Assembly (NCBI GenBank): GCA_963969345.1
Contig: OZ017766.1
Coordinates: 10,664,001-10,728,000 of the forward strand
DNA: 64,000 bases
Direction of reading: 5' to 3'
From: Turbatrix aceti
Lineage: Eukaryota > Nematoda > Chromadorea > Rhabditida > Panagrolaimidae
The translations under genes and the position numbers were made by a program. The first letter of the stretch is position 1, and every line of letters starts with the position of its first letter. A model generated the notes under the pieces. That model searched no databases. It saw only the letters and a list, made by a program, of their open reading frames with translations, and was not told the origin of the DNA. Positions 1-12,256 of the stretch are shown here, piece after piece.

Positions 1-660
1 ATGTGGACGATGGATCAATCGGACGAACGGACAAACAAAATACACGGAACATCATCAACGACGGAAAAAACGACAACAAACACGAACCATATAAATACAT
101 AAAAAATGTTTATTTTCGGTATTTCAGAATGAAAATAAACCTGCGGACCACAAAATGTTTGAATTTCAAATTTTGGAAAAATGGAGAACACATTTTTCAA
201 CTGAAAAAAATGGAAACCAAAAAACCAAAAAAAATTCAAATGCATATTCATTTGTGAACAAAAACTATTTATAATGTTCGTGTAACTTTGCGAACAGTTT
301 TTTTCACAGTTGATTTGTTTGCGAACAAAGCTAAACTTTTGTAACAGACAAAAAAATTGGTGAAAAACAAAAATAAACAAAGTTTTTGTTTTTTAAATCG
401 AGAACAAATTTTGCACAAATCAAGAAAAAAATTCGTACGCTGTTTTTTTCATGTTCGTTTGCGAACGGCAGTAATGTGTCTGTCCTCTTTCTGTAGTCTG
501 GCATCGACTAAATATTTCCCATTTGTGTAATCAAGTACCCTTTTGTCACCTGTTCTGTTAGTTAGCACCTCTGCTTTGCCCCTTCCCCTCCGTTCCCAGC
601 TCCCATCCACATCAATCAAGCTCCAAAGTTAAGCCCAAAGTTGGCCAAAGAAGACCAATC
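1..660. other. AT-rich intergenic DNA, no gene seen
   Basis: No reading frame here looks coding. The stretch is dominated by A/T runs. Around 260-470 it has several short words of the gttcgt / gcgaac kind that recur at about 3,440-3,600 and 62,230-62,500, which suggests a dispersed AT-rich repeat. Confidence 0.5.
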
Positions 661-1014
661 CAAGGTTGAGTGCGCGTGCACACGTGTTAGAAAAAAATCA
701 CGAAATAGAAGTTTAGTGCAAGTTAGTGCATATTAATCAGTGTTACATAAGCATCAGCAGAAAAAGAAAACATTACAGTAAATAAAAAATTAAGCAATTA
801 TTTAAAAAGTTAACAGAGATAGAAAAATAAAAAGAAAAAAAGAGTACAATGGCACAAGGCGGAGTTGTGGAAGATTTTTGTCGTGGTGCGTTTTGAGTGG
901 TGCCAAGAAGAAGGAAGCGTTTGCCAGTTATTGTTGGCCGAACAAGCAAACGGCAGTAGTAGAAGTGGCAGGAAGAAAAAAAATTATACGAAAGAAGAAC
1001 AGAAAAAAAACCAC

Positions 1015-3069
1015 TCAGATCTGCACCGTGTGCTGTTCGTGAAGAGCTCGCTCCTCGCCATCGCGGTTGATGAATCTCGTCGTAATGTTGTCACCGACGC
1101 CCCACGTGTATTCGGCTGCATTAACCAGGGATTCGGGAGGATTGCTGATGCCCTGGCCCTGGGCAAAGATTCTGATGGTTCCGCCCGGTGGTAAAACAAT
1201 GTTGGACGGAATTGTGTAGACGATCTCACGGCGACCATCGATGTTACGCGTGATTTTGCCGTTGCTGACATTTTCGTCTTTCGTGTTATGGGTGTTCTGA
1301 AGAGCGATGTATCGGCCGTTTGCATCGCACTCGGAAATCGCGATGTTGCCACGCGTGGTGCGTCTGAAAGTCGTCTTGGTCTGAGACTCTTTGATTGAAG
1401 CGCCTCCGCCAATGCCGGTGCCACTACTGTTGCCGACGACGGTAGCGCCACCACCAATGCCAACACCGCCGCCCGAACCAACTCTGAAAAACAATTTTTT
1501 TCTGGGTTTTGAACTGTGAAAAAAAAAACCAACCGCAACTCCTCGCCTTGAACAAGGGTACGGTAAATTGCGATTTCGGTATCCAAGATCTTTTTGGTTT
1601 CGTAAATGGACTGAAGCTCGACGCTGAGATTCTTCACTTCTTCTCTCAGGCGCTGCAGCTCGTTTTCGCGGTCTCGAAGCGCAGATTCAAACTGCCGTTT
1701 GTCATCGTTGTGACGGAATTGGAGTTCGTTGACGTCCTTTGTCAGACGAGCCTTCTTGTTCTCCTGATCCAGGATGTTGCTCTGGCTCTCGTTGATGCCT
1801 GTGCGGACGCGTTGGACTTCCCGATCGATATGCACGGTTTCGAAGTTCGTTTGGTTGGCGTCGTTTTGCACTTCGCTGACCTAAAATTTGGTTTTTGTCA
1901 GCAAATTTAAAAAAAAAATGTTGACCACCACCCACCTTGAGTTTGTACCACGACTCCATGTCCTGACGGCCCTGTTCCGCGATGTATTCGTACTCCTGCT
2001 TGATGTCGCGAATGGCGAGAGCGAGTTCGTTCTTGAAGAAGTCGCGGGTATCGGCCGGGACCTGGGCGAGGAGAGCCTGGAGTTCCTTGACTTCCTGCTC
2101 GTGAACGCGGAGCAGAAACTCGCGTTCCTCCTGGAGCTCCTGCAGTCTGAGACTGCTGTCCAGGGCGGACAACCTCTCATCCGTATGGTCGACACGGGCT
2201 TGGAGGAGGTCCTTCCAGAGACGAGCGTTCTCTCTGTTGAGGCGGGACTCTTCTTCCTGGAGCTGAGCCCAGCGAGCACGAAGCATCTCAAGCTCGGACT
2301 GAGCGTTGGCGATCTCGTTGTTGATGCGCGCAATCTTGTCCAGGTCATTTGCACGACGGCCGTTGATTTCGTCAAGGCTAAAAATACATTAGAATTCAAA
2401 ATTATAAGTTCCAAAGATAAGTTTAAGTTTTGTTTTAAAACCATAACAAAAAAACATACCGGTCAGTGTGATTTTTCAGATTTTGACGATAGCTGTCAAC
2501 TTCGATTTGGATCCTCCAATTGTCACGAACTTCCTCCGCGAGATCCTTCCGCGCCTTTGCGAGGTCCCCCGAGTACTTGTCCTAAAAACAGATGTTAACT
2601 CCAAAAAGTGTGATTGTTGTTTTTAATTACCTTGACGTCCTTGGTGCCCTTGCCCCAGCGGCCACGGATATCAGCCAGCTGCTCGACCAGTTGCGCGTTT
2701 TGCTGCTCGAGTTGCTTCACCTTCGCGATGTAACCTTGAAGGCGGTTGTTGAGACTCTGCATCTCACGCTTTTCCCTTTCCGTGGAATCGAGGTACGACT
2801 TGGCAGCCTCGGGTGTCAGAGACGGAGAGATGCCACCGAGAATCGTGGACCCCATCTCGGTTTCGAGTTTTAGGGTGCGTCCTGAAAATAATTTTTTTAG
2901 AAAAGTTTTTTTGCTGGGATAACTGACCTATACCACCGGAGACTCCGCTGTTGTAGATTACGTGATCCTCAAAGTGCAATCCCGATCCGATGACACCACT
3001 GACGCTCGTCAGGACGCGAGGCCGGACAGTGGCCTGCGCATAACTTGTTTCTTCGTAATTCGCCGGCAT
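1015..3069 (-). CDS. Cytoplasmic intermediate filament protein with lamin tail domain (copy 1)
   Basis: Six exons on the minus strand: 2928-3069, 2631-2881, 2460-2581, 1936-2377, 1534-1880 and 1015-1483. Joined, they give 590 codons plus stop, with every junction GT-AG and in phase. Seen: a non-helical head of about 80 residues; the coil 1A start NNRLQGYIAKVKQLEQQN; a long alpha-helical rod; and the rod-end signature EIAIYRTLVQGEELR. The last exon encodes a Gly-rich linker and then a lamin tail domain ending HTVQI. From coil 1A to rod end is about 344 residues, roughly 40 more than in vertebrate vimentin, which fits the long coil 1B of lamins and protostome cytoplasmic IFs. There is no CaaX box, so a cytoplasmic rather than nuclear-lamina role is likely. 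Known of the family: parallel coiled-coil dimers build 10-nm filaments. Exons 1-5 are almost identical to copy 2; the tail exon is not. Confidence 0.93.
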
Positions 3070-3120
3070 GTTTCCAAGCTCGGAGACGGTTAGGTAAGGT
3101 TACACTGAAACATTGAACAT
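3070..3120 (-). promoter_or_regulatory. 3' splice site just upstream of IF copy 1 start codon
   Basis: Reading the minus strand, a pyrimidine-rich acceptor ending TTTCAG lies a few tens of bases before the ATG at 3069 and is followed by TGTAACC. The same arrangement precedes copy 2. The 5' leader is therefore probably spliced, either to an upstream untranslated exon or to a spliced leader. I cannot tell which from this sequence. Confidence 0.5.
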
Positions 3121-3180
3121 GGGAGGTAAAAGCTTCGAGTTTTGTTACGCGCGAAAAAACGTTCGCGTAATTTTTTTGTA

Positions 3181-3640
3181 CCACGATAAAAAAACATATT
3201 TTTAGGGCTAGTCCGCGGTTATGATCGGCCCTATCATACTGATCACCAAATTTTAGACTTCCACAAACATTCGCCAAAATAACAGAAAAACCACGTTCAA
3301 CATTGAAACACATCAAAAAAACACGAAATACAGTACAAAATGTCGTTTTTCGAAATTCATGAAAGTCAATTTGAAAACCAAACAAAGTCCAAATTCTAAA
3401 GACTTTAGGAAAAAACCTGATTTTTTTTTCGAAAAAATATAGGAACACAAAGGATCCAAAATAATCTGTTCGCTGTTTGTTCGTGTTCGTTTGTGAACAC
3501 GGTAAAAAATGTTTGCGTTTGTTCAATTTTTTGTAAAAAATTGACAGATTGTCTGCGCTTGTTCGCAAACAAAAAACAAGTGTAAGCCCACCGTTCAGTC
3601 GTTCGGCACCGACAATCGAGCACCATTTAGCCAATCCCAG
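3181..3640. other. Spacer between the two IF genes
   Basis: AT-rich spacer holding the upstream region of IF copy 1 and the far 3' flank of copy 2. It contains gttcg / cgaac-rich words shared with about 62,230-62,500. No coding sequence or clear TATA element was found. Confidence 0.5.
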
Positions 3641-3959
3641 CACCAGTGTGCACACGTGTTAGAAAGCCAAAAAATAAAAGTTTAGTGCAAGTTAGTGCAT
3701 GTTATGTAATTAGTATTAAGAAAAAAATTACAATGTGGAAAAATGCAAGCGTAAAGAAAAAAGAGTACAATGGCACAGGATGGCGTTGTGTAAAATTTTT
3801 GTTGTGATGCTTTGTGAATGGTGCCAGGAAGAAGGAAGCGTTTGCCGGTTATTATTGGCCGAACAAGCAAACGGCAGTAGTAAAAGTGGCAGGAAGAAAA
3901 AATCGTACGAAAGAAAAAAAAGCAGTGGTAAGAGGTTTTTAAAAAAAATTCGACACCGC

Positions 3960-6652
3960 TCAGATCTGCACCGTCTTCTGTACACGACGGGCTCGCTCTT
4001 CGCCCTGGCGGTTGATGAATCTCGTCGTAATGTTGTCACCATAGCCCCACGTGTATTCGGTTGCATTGACCAGGGATTCGGGTGGGTTGTTGATGCCCTC
4101 GCCCTGGGCAAAGATTTTGATGGTCTCGCCCGGTGGTAAAACAATGTGGGGGGGAATTGTGTAGACGATCTCACGGCGACCATTGATGTCATGGCGGATA
4201 CTGCTGCCGCCAATGTCCTCATTCTTGGTTGGGTGGGTGTTCCTGAGGGCGATGTAGCGACTGTTAATCTCGGAGAATGCGACGTTGCCTTTGTTATCAA
4301 GTTCAAATATCGTTTTGGTCTGAATCTCTGATATGGTTTCATCGAGGGTACGATTCAAATCGGGGTCAACAGCGGGGGCAACGCTACCGCCTGAACCGAC
4401 TCTGAAAAAATAAAAAAAAATGTTTTTGGTTTTAAATAGTGAAAAAAAAAACCAACCGCAACTCCTCGCCTTGAACAAGGGTACGGTAAATTGCGATTTC
4501 GGTATCCAAGATCTTTTTGGTTTCGTAAATGGACTGAAGCTCGACGCTGAGATTCTTCACTTCTTCTCTCAGGCGCTGCAGCTCGTTTTCGCGGTCTCGA
4601 AGCGCAGATTCAAACTGCCGTTTGTCATCGTTGTGACGGAATTGGAGTTCGTTGACGTCCTTTGTCAGACGAGCCTTCTTGTTCTCCTGATCCAGGATGT
4701 TGCTCTGGCTCTCGTTGATGCCTGTGCGGACGCGTTGGACTTCCCGATCGATATGCACGGTTTCGAAGCTCGTGCGGTTGGCGTCGTTTTGCACTTCGCT
4801 GACCTAAAATTTGGTTTTTGTCAGCAAATTTAAAAAAAAAATGTTGACCACCACCCACCTTGAGTTTGTACCACGACTCCATGTCCTGACGGCCCTGTTC
4901 CGCGATGTATTCGTACTCCTGCTTGATGTCGCGAATGGCAAGAGCGAGTTCGTTCTTGAAGAAGTCGCGGGTATCGGCCGGGACCTGGGCGAGGAGAGCC
5001 TGGAGTTCCTTGACTTCCTGCTCGTGCACGCGGAGCAGAAACTCGCGTTCCTCCTGGAGCTCTTGCAGTCTGAGACTGCTGTCCAGGGCGGACAACCTCT
5101 CATCCGTATGGTCGACACGGGCTTGGAGGAGGTCCTTCCAGAGACGGGCGTTCTCCTTGTTGAGGCGGGACTCTTCTTCCTGGAGCTGAGCCCAGCGAGC
5201 ACGAAGCATCTCAAGCTCGGACTGAGCGTTGGCGATCTCGTTGTTGATGCGCGCAATCTTGTCCAGGTCATTTGCACGACGGCCGTTGATTTCGTCAAGG
5301 CTAAAAAAATATTAGTAATAAAAAAATTTTTTTTTATGTTTTTGGAAAAGTCGAGCCAATCAGAGTCCAAATTTCCTGCTGACCTTTTTTTTAGACTTCA
5401 AAACCCCTCTCCAAAAAAGTATGTACGTCACAGAATTAACGATGCGTAAGGTGTGGGAAAGCAGTTCAACACTTTTTGGATGGTTAAATTTCTCATATTT
5501 CTCGGTGGTATGCAAGTTGTATAATTCAAATGTAAATAAGTATACACATTGCTGGGGGTCTGTGAATCAGAAAAAAACGATAAACGATAAATGACAAACG
5601 ACACACCCATATCCTATGCATGCGCGATCGTCTCGACCTTGAAGCAGCATGCAGTAGTGATTCATCGTGGTTGATTGAAAAATGATCGTTATCATCCCCA
5701 AGTTAATTTAATTTCTTTGCAAATAATTTTTACATACTAACATAATAAATACAACGAAAACTTTAAAAATGTTTACAGTACGTTTTTTTTGCTGCATTAA
5801 TTTTTTAGGTCAGCTAGACGCGCGCACGCACTATAAATGCTAATATTTATGTACATATCAGGTGTGCCGGCGCCGTCTGATTGATTCAGGTGTCACCTGG
5901 CTTATCAATATTCTACTCAGGTTCCGGAATGTGCACAATTGCACATTTTTTTGTAAAACTTATAATAGTATAATATTTTTTAATCCCAAAAAAATGTCAA
6001 AAAATTCTAAAGAAACCAAAGCCAAAACCAAAGAAACATACCGGTCAGTGTGATTTTTCAGATTTTGACGATGGCTGTCAACTTCGATTTGGATCCTCCA
6101 ATTGTCACGAACTTCCTCAGCGAGATCTTTTCGGGCCTTTGCGAGGTCCCCCGAGTACTTGTCCTAAAAAAAAGATGTTAATTCCAAAAAGTGTGGTTGT
6201 TGTTTTTAATTACCTTGACGTCCTTGGTGCCCTTGCCCCAGCGGCCACGGATATCAGCCAGCTGCTCGACCAGTTGCGCGTTTTGCTGCTCGAGTTGCTT
6301 CACCTTCGCGATGTAACCTTGAAGGCGGTTGTTGAGACTCTGCATCTCACGCTTTTCCCTTTCCGTGGAATCGAGGTACGACTTGGCAGCCTCGGGTGTC
6401 AGAGACGGAGAGATGCCACCGAGAATCGTGGACCCCATCTCGGTTTCGAGTTTTAGGGTGCGTCCTGAAAATAATTTTTATAGAAAGATTTTTCTGCTGG
6501 GATAACTGACCTATACCACCGGAGACTCCACTGTTGTAGATTACGTGATCCTCAAAGTGCAATCCCGATCCGATGACACCACTGACGCTCGTCAGGACGC
6601 GAGGCCGGACAGTGGCCTGCGCATAACTTGTTTCTTCGTAATTCGCCGGCAT
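3960..6652 (-). CDS. Cytoplasmic intermediate filament protein with lamin tail domain (copy 2)
   Basis: Six exons on the minus strand: 6511-6652, 6214-6464, 6042-6163, 4859-5300, 4457-4803 and 3960-4401, giving 581 codons plus stop with all junctions in phase. Head, rod and rod-end signature match copy 1 almost residue for residue (for example LNKENARLW here against LNRENARLW in copy 1). The last exon is clearly different: the Gly-rich linker is replaced by a shorter, more acidic stretch (VAPAVDPDLNRTLDE), and the lamin tail domain shares only its conserved framework, such as REIVYTIP, IVLPPG, YTW and DNITTRFINR. It ends KTVQI with no CaaX motif. The two proteins could form heteropolymers through the near-identical rods while presenting different tails; that is inference. 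Intron 3 is about nine times longer than in copy 1. Confidence 0.93.
5301..6041 (-). other. Expanded intron 3 of IF copy 2
   Basis: 741-bp intron against 78-82 bp at the same position in copy 1. The extra sequence is AT-rich with a short GC-richer part near 5,610-5,680 and shows no coding potential. I found no clear terminal repeats, so whether it is a transposon remnant is open. Confidence 0.6.
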
Positions 6653-6700
6653 GTTTCCAAGACGGGTTACACTGAAAAATTGAACTTGGGAGGTAAAAAA
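6653..6700 (-). promoter_or_regulatory. 3' splice site just upstream of IF copy 2 start codon
   Basis: On the minus strand an acceptor ending TTTTTCAG is followed by TGTAACC about 20 bases before the ATG at 6652. It is conserved with copy 1, which supports a spliced or trans-spliced leader. Confidence 0.5.
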
Positions 6701-8619
6701 GTTTGAGCTTGTTTGCGCGTAAAAGAACGCAAGCACGTAATTTTTTTTTGTTTTTATTTATGTAAACAACCGCAAGTTGATGCAATAACACGAGTCTCCG
6801 AAGAACACGTAGAAGATGATGAAGATGAAGAACAACAAGAAGAGGATAAAGAATGGGAACGCAAAAGAAAATCTTCTACAACAAAATGTTTTTATTGACG
6901 TTCAAATTTTTTTTGAATATCAGCGGGGTGATACTCATCGCCGCTGGTATGTATAAAATACATACTGTTTGACAGTTGTTGTATTTATGTACATGCATGC
7001 AGGCATGCTGACAGCCAACTTGATGCAAGAAAAAAAATGAAAAAACAGAGACAGAGAGAAGAAGAGTAGGTGACAACGAATGCATCCATAGGGCCTCCCG
7101 GTCCCGCGGGGCCCAGGTGTAGCAAGTAAGTACTAATGTACGTGTACACACAAGTCATACAGCCTTCCAGCCATCCAGACACACGCAATCACTATAAAAC
7201 TGTCGTCTTCTACCAAGTTTGCAAGCCAGCGAAAAAATAAAAGGGCGGGTCTGGAAGAAAAAAACACAACAAAAAAACATCAATCTTGGGTGTGGTTTTG
7301 GTGAGGGGGTTGAAATGGAAGAAAAATAGAATAGATCCTGACAAGAAACCCCGATGATTCATGGTTTCGTTTGACGACTGCCATTTGTTATTTTCGATTA
7401 CAACCTAAGGCGTTAGTTACAAATATCGAGAAAGAAATAAAAAACAATGGTTCACTCACTGATGGGAACGAAAATATGTAAATACGTGATTTTTTATTTT
7501 TTTGACGTATCGAACTGTTCCTTTTTTGAATTGCAAATTGGTTTACATCAGCAAAATTTGGGGTTTTAATCTGTTTGGAGTAAAAAAAAACGTTTAATGA
7601 GAGGATAAAAAACGTTTTCAAATTAATTTTTGTTCGAAAAAAAATTCGACGCTTTGTAAGACACCGTCAAAATTTTAAAAAATCATAAATTCTGTGAAGA
7701 ACTTTGATCACAAAGATTTTGAGTCATTGCACACGGCATTAAATTTCAAAAACGTTAAGAACACCTTTGGCACCCCTTAAAACGCCGAAATAATTTGTTA
7801 ACGTTTTGAAAATCAATTTGTGCACGTTTTTGCACAAATTTGCATTTTGTTGGGTTTTTGCGAAAAAAAATATTTTTTTATGTTGGTCTGAGATTCTTCT
7901 CTTATTCTAATGTACACAAAAAAAATTTCATTTTCCCCATTGAAATCCCATAAAACAAAAAAAAACACGTCCAATATCGATTTAACAAACAATACGTAAA
8001 CAACTCATTATCAAAGTCCACCAATACTGCAACCCCTACAGGTGTACAGTTATTTACCTGACAGAGAATGAAAAATGAACGAACAAGAAAGACAACACAC
8101 AACACGCACACACGCACACACCTGGCGATCACCCCTTCCCCCCAGGAGGGGGTAAGTTGCGGTAAAGTTGCCAACCAGCCTCACCCGATTCTATACGCGC
8201 AATCTTTTCCAAATTGGTTAGTCCTGTCCGGTTAGGGCCACCCTACCCATACCATAGATGGATACACAGATATATTGTTACGATGTAATAATCACCCGTC
8301 GTTTTCAGGAAATACCCCATAAAATGTCTAGAGCTTTTTTCTTCAACTTTTTCTTTTGGACATAAAAATTTTTTTTCCATACATTTTATCTCAAAATCAT
8401 AAAAATTATTCATTCTGTAGATGAAAACTATCCCAAAATAAACAAAAATGCAAACACAAGTACCAAACCCAGATTTTTTTTCTTGCTAGGGTGAGTAAGG
8501 TATTTAAGAGTCATAGAGATGAGAGGAGCAGGGATAAGATCTATATCCAAATCCAAATCCCTCACTCGATCAGGTATGTAGGTATTATGGACACTTGAGA
8601 TACAAGGACGGTAATTTTT

Positions 8620-8670
8620 TTTCCTTTGGAAAAATGAAAAATTTTTTCCTTTGGAAAAATGAAAAATCAC
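8620..8670. repeat. Direct repeat of about 25 bp, two copies
   Basis: Two adjacent copies of a T-run, cctttggaaaaatg and an A-run. Simple local duplication, no evident role. Confidence 0.7.
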
Positions 8671-10221
8671 TATCAGGGGGTGTTTTTTGTCCAGACCAGA
8701 CCCTATAGGATGATTATTGTTTGCTTGCATCTTCCACAACCCCTCGATCGTTCTAAACATGCAGACAGTTACAGTATGTATCAAAAAATCATTCTTCTTT
8801 CCTTTTTTTGGTGTCGTAACCCTCAAAAATGGATGGACCAACCAACAACCAACAACCAACAATCAACAATGAATGGTTTGACAATTGAGCCTAGCTTGCA
8901 ACAAACAACAAGCAAAAAGCAACAAATCGTAATACTCCAACGTAAAAGGTGCGTGCGAGCTCGCGTGCATGGAAACAAACGTAAATAGTAAACGCATTGT
9001 ACCGCACAATAAATATGTTTGTATGTACAGTTACGATGTCAGTTATCAGCAATCAGTCTCACATCAGTGCACTGCAAGAGGCGAGTCCGCGTGTAAATAA
9101 ATGCATACATAGCCTCTCCTGGCAATGCCGATAAGAAGAAAATGGGGAATGCTTTACATTCCTCCATCTATGTAAGACTCAGTTAGGTTAGAATGATCAA
9201 GGAAACGTAGTAAAATGATAACGTGTTGTGTCTTCAAGGACCAAGACGAAAGTATTGAGCACCGTAATAAAGACTAATAAACGACATAAAGCAATATTTG
9301 ATAAGACAATATTAGATGGAATTAGCCCGAATAAAAATGAATGCATATTGTCAAATAGTATAATACATGGCCGGGGGCGTAGTAGGGGTTGGCCAGGGTT
9401 TAAGAACAAAAATTTTTTTATCCATTTAAATGGAAAAAAAGTATCCAATTGTTTGTTTTCCTTGCCCGTTGGTGAATTTGTTTTTTTATTTATCATAAAA
9501 AAAGCAAAGAACATTTTTTAAACAGAGAGAAACCGTTTTTTCAGGATTTTTTAGCGTTCCTGATTTTTACAAAAACTAAGATTTTTAAAATTGTATAAAA
9601 AATTATTTAATGTAAAATCGTCTAAAATTGTTCCCAAACTACGTAAACCATTTTTTTTGTATTCTTTGATTTTTTTAGACCAAAAATCGGGGCTTTTTGC
9701 GGAAAGAAATGCATTTATAATTCAAAAAAAATATTTCCGGTTTGAAACCCGTAATTATGATAAACGGTTGTTACAAAAATTGGAAAGCAAATTGATTTGA
9801 AAAAAATCTGATGTGAGACGAAAACTGAACACAAAAGGAAAAAAATGGAATAATTATAAAAAAATTGGAAGTTTTTTGTCAGATGATTTCTTTGAGGTCG
9901 ATCCTCCCATCTCATCGTTCATCCGCCGGGTCGGGTCCATATCGGTCAACGGATGAGGCGACTATGACTTCCTTGCAAAATGTCACCATTGTCAACCCCA
10001 CAACCATTATTAGTACTCTCTCTACCACCACAAACACGACGTCAGTGTCAGATCAGAGCCTTTCCACTTTTTCACTTCACGGCCGGCCGCGGTCGTGCTC
10101 GTGCTCGTCGTGCAAATCTCTTTTGCATGATGTTGTCGGTCCGCTGGAGACCGGAGAGCGTCTGCAGGGCAGGAGGGGGGGGGGGGAGTGCGCGATCCAT
10201 AACATCACCACAACTCCATGC

Positions 10222-10246
10222 ATGGAAGGAAGGAAGGAAGGAAGGG
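10222..10246 (+). repeat. GGAA microsatellite
   Basis: Short run of ggaa / gaag tetranucleotides. Confidence 0.7.
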
Positions 10247-10482
10247 AGAGTTAGTTGGTTGGTTGGTGGTTGATTTTGTTCGATCTGGTGTGGGGATGGG
10301 AAAAATTGTAAATTGTAAATGCGGTGCAGCCACTTCGACGATAGCGATGACAACGACAACCCCCGGAGCATTTGTCTTGTTGTCCACCCACTCCCAGGAA
10401 AAAAAAATGGAGAAGGAACAACCACGGTGCACCGTGATTTGTCCTTCGTTCTTCCTTTTCCTGTAAATACTGTTGTCCCGCA

Positions 10483-10512
10483 AAATCAAAATCAAAATCA
10501 AAATCAAAATCA
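10483..10512 (+). repeat. AAAATC hexanucleotide repeat
   Basis: About five perfect copies of aaaatc in a row. Confidence 0.8.
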
Positions 10513-10899
10513 GTCTGTCTGTTTCTCTGCCAGCGCAGCGCAGTCAACAGTCAGCATCCAAGTTTTCGTCGTCATGAACGTAGAACGATGGAACCATGCC
10601 TCACCAAACTTTTATACTACTATGTGAGCGAGCAAGTGCGACACAAAAAAAGTTTTTAGGGGGGGATTGGGTTGGTTGATTGTTTGTTGCGTGGTGGTTG
10701 GTGGTCAAACGAACGAACGAACGCAGGAAAAGAAGGAATACGAACGCCAAAAACGTCGACGATGACGCAGAAGAAGTCCGTTCTTCTTTTGTTCATTTTT
10801 CTACATATCTCTCCCAAAAAAATTCTACCGTAAAAAACAACGTATAAAAGAAAAATTTTAAAATAGCTAAAACAGAAATTTTATACATAATATTTCTTT

Positions 10900-10952
10900 A
10901 ATATTATACATATATGTATAATTACAGAAATAATATACATATATGTATAATT
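10900..10952. repeat. Duplicated 18-bp palindrome
   Basis: The palindrome ttatacatatatgtataa occurs twice about 30 bases apart (second copy with one end variation). It may be a simple AT repeat or a paired binding site; the sequence does not decide. Confidence 0.6.
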
Positions 10953-12017
10953 CCCCCCTACAGTCCCTTTTTTTGTGTTTGTCAAAAGTTTTACGATTAA
11001 AAAGCCAGCTTGACGCCGCGAGTCGACGACTATCACCTTTTTTTTTCCATTGTTACGCTGACTTCAGACTTCGGGGGTAAAAGGCGTCAAGTCAAGATTG
11101 CTTCGCTTTTATCAGGCGGCAGACAGCTTTTTGGCCTCAATCAGGGAAATATTAGAGACAAAGCGTACCCATACAAGGCTTGTAAAGCACAATAAAGTTG
11201 ATTATCGCAGAGAAGAGAGGAGATGAGATGATCGACATCATTAGAAGCATCATCAGCATTCCGCATGTTTGTATAAAAAAATGAGGGGACGTAAAGGTAA
11301 TAAAAGGTTTTATGGAGATCAATTTGGGTAAGATTTTTGTATAGAAAATATTAAAAAAAAAAATGAAGGGTCTTAGGTGGAAAATTTGTCAAACCAAGAG
11401 AATTCTCAAAAATGTTTGGTAAATGCGTTTTTTGTAATTTTCACATTTTTTGTCAAAAAACGTTCCAAAATAAGTCGTCAGAATACAAAAAAAATGAAAA
11501 TGAAAACTTTTTTTTTAAATTTTTAATAAAAAAAAAATTTTTGTATCAAAAAAAGTTTGTGATTTTTTTGACTTTAGAAAAAAAACAACAACAATCAATT
11601 AGGTTTTCTACATTACTTAAATGTGTACAAATCAGGTCACTCTACCCTAACCTTCGCCGGTCGTCCGTCGTGCAACAACCAACGCAGCACGTAGCAAAAA
11701 ATCTATTCCATGGAAAGTCAAAAAAAAGTTGAAAAGTTGAAGGCCACACCAATCGAACGACCGAGCATCAAATGAGAATATGTAAGAATAAAAAAAAATT
11801 GGACGGACAACGTTGTCCTCTTACAAACGAAGGAAGAATCGAAGAAAAAAAAAATTTTTAGAAGGAGGAGGAGAAGGTTTGATTTATTTAAAAAGTTCTC
11901 AATCGTATGTATTATTTTTCCATTTTTCAAGCGGAGGTGGGAGGAAGACGGGGGGAGGGAAGGGCCCGTGGGAGGGAAAGGTGGTGGTAAAAGCGCAAAG
12001 TAATCACCTCACCCGTC

Positions 12018-12060
12018 GTTTTCGTCGTCGTCGTCGTCGTCGTTCTCCTCCTCCTTCCTT
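12018..12060 (+). repeat. TCG trinucleotide repeat region
   Basis: Runs of tcg / gtc triplets from about 12,018, continuing as looser cga triplets to about 12,140. They create long open frames on both strands that I do not regard as genes. Confidence 0.7.
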
Positions 12061-12225
12061 CGAAGTTGTCGACTCGACTCGAAGCCAACGACGACGATTT
12101 TTATTTTCATTGCATCGACGACGACAACGACGACCGTAGGAAAAGCGGAGAAGAGAGAAGAAAATTCGGCGAGGGAGGAGGAGGAGGAGGAGTAGGAAAA
12201 GATGCTTGCTTTTGCCTGCTTCCAT

Positions 12226-12256
12226 CCTGCACAGTGCACAGGATGGAAAAACCCAA
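12226..12256. other. Short perfect hairpin
   Basis: A 10-base stem (ttccatcctg paired with caggatggaa) closes on a loop that itself contains tgcacagtgca. No U-run follows, and a terminator role would not apply in an animal genome. Confidence 0.6.

Larger units (their letters stand above)
660..3180 (-). repeat. Tandem gene duplication, left copy
   Basis: This block and the block at about 3,640-6,750 are paralogous along their length: 3' flank, all six IF exons, most introns, the 5' leader and a little upstream sequence. The 3' flank (about 660-1,014 against 3,640-3,959) still matches well outside the coding region, so the duplication covers the whole transcription unit. Limits are approximate. 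Confidence 0.8.
3640..6750 (-). repeat. Tandem gene duplication, right copy
   Basis: Partner of the 660-3,180 block. It is longer mainly because intron 3 is 741 bp here (5,301-6,041) instead of 78-82 bp. The introns flanking exon 5 are nearly identical between the copies. Confidence 0.8.

Noticed and set aside
1888..2598. 236-codon plus-strand frame opposite the IF exons, with its equivalent at 4811-5449
   Set aside because: Antisense shadow of the rod exons; it runs through the real introns and has no family match.
9865..10254. 129-codon plus-strand frame in GC-richer DNA
   Set aside because: Ends in a GGAA microsatellite, has no domain, and is overlapped by other frames of similar length.
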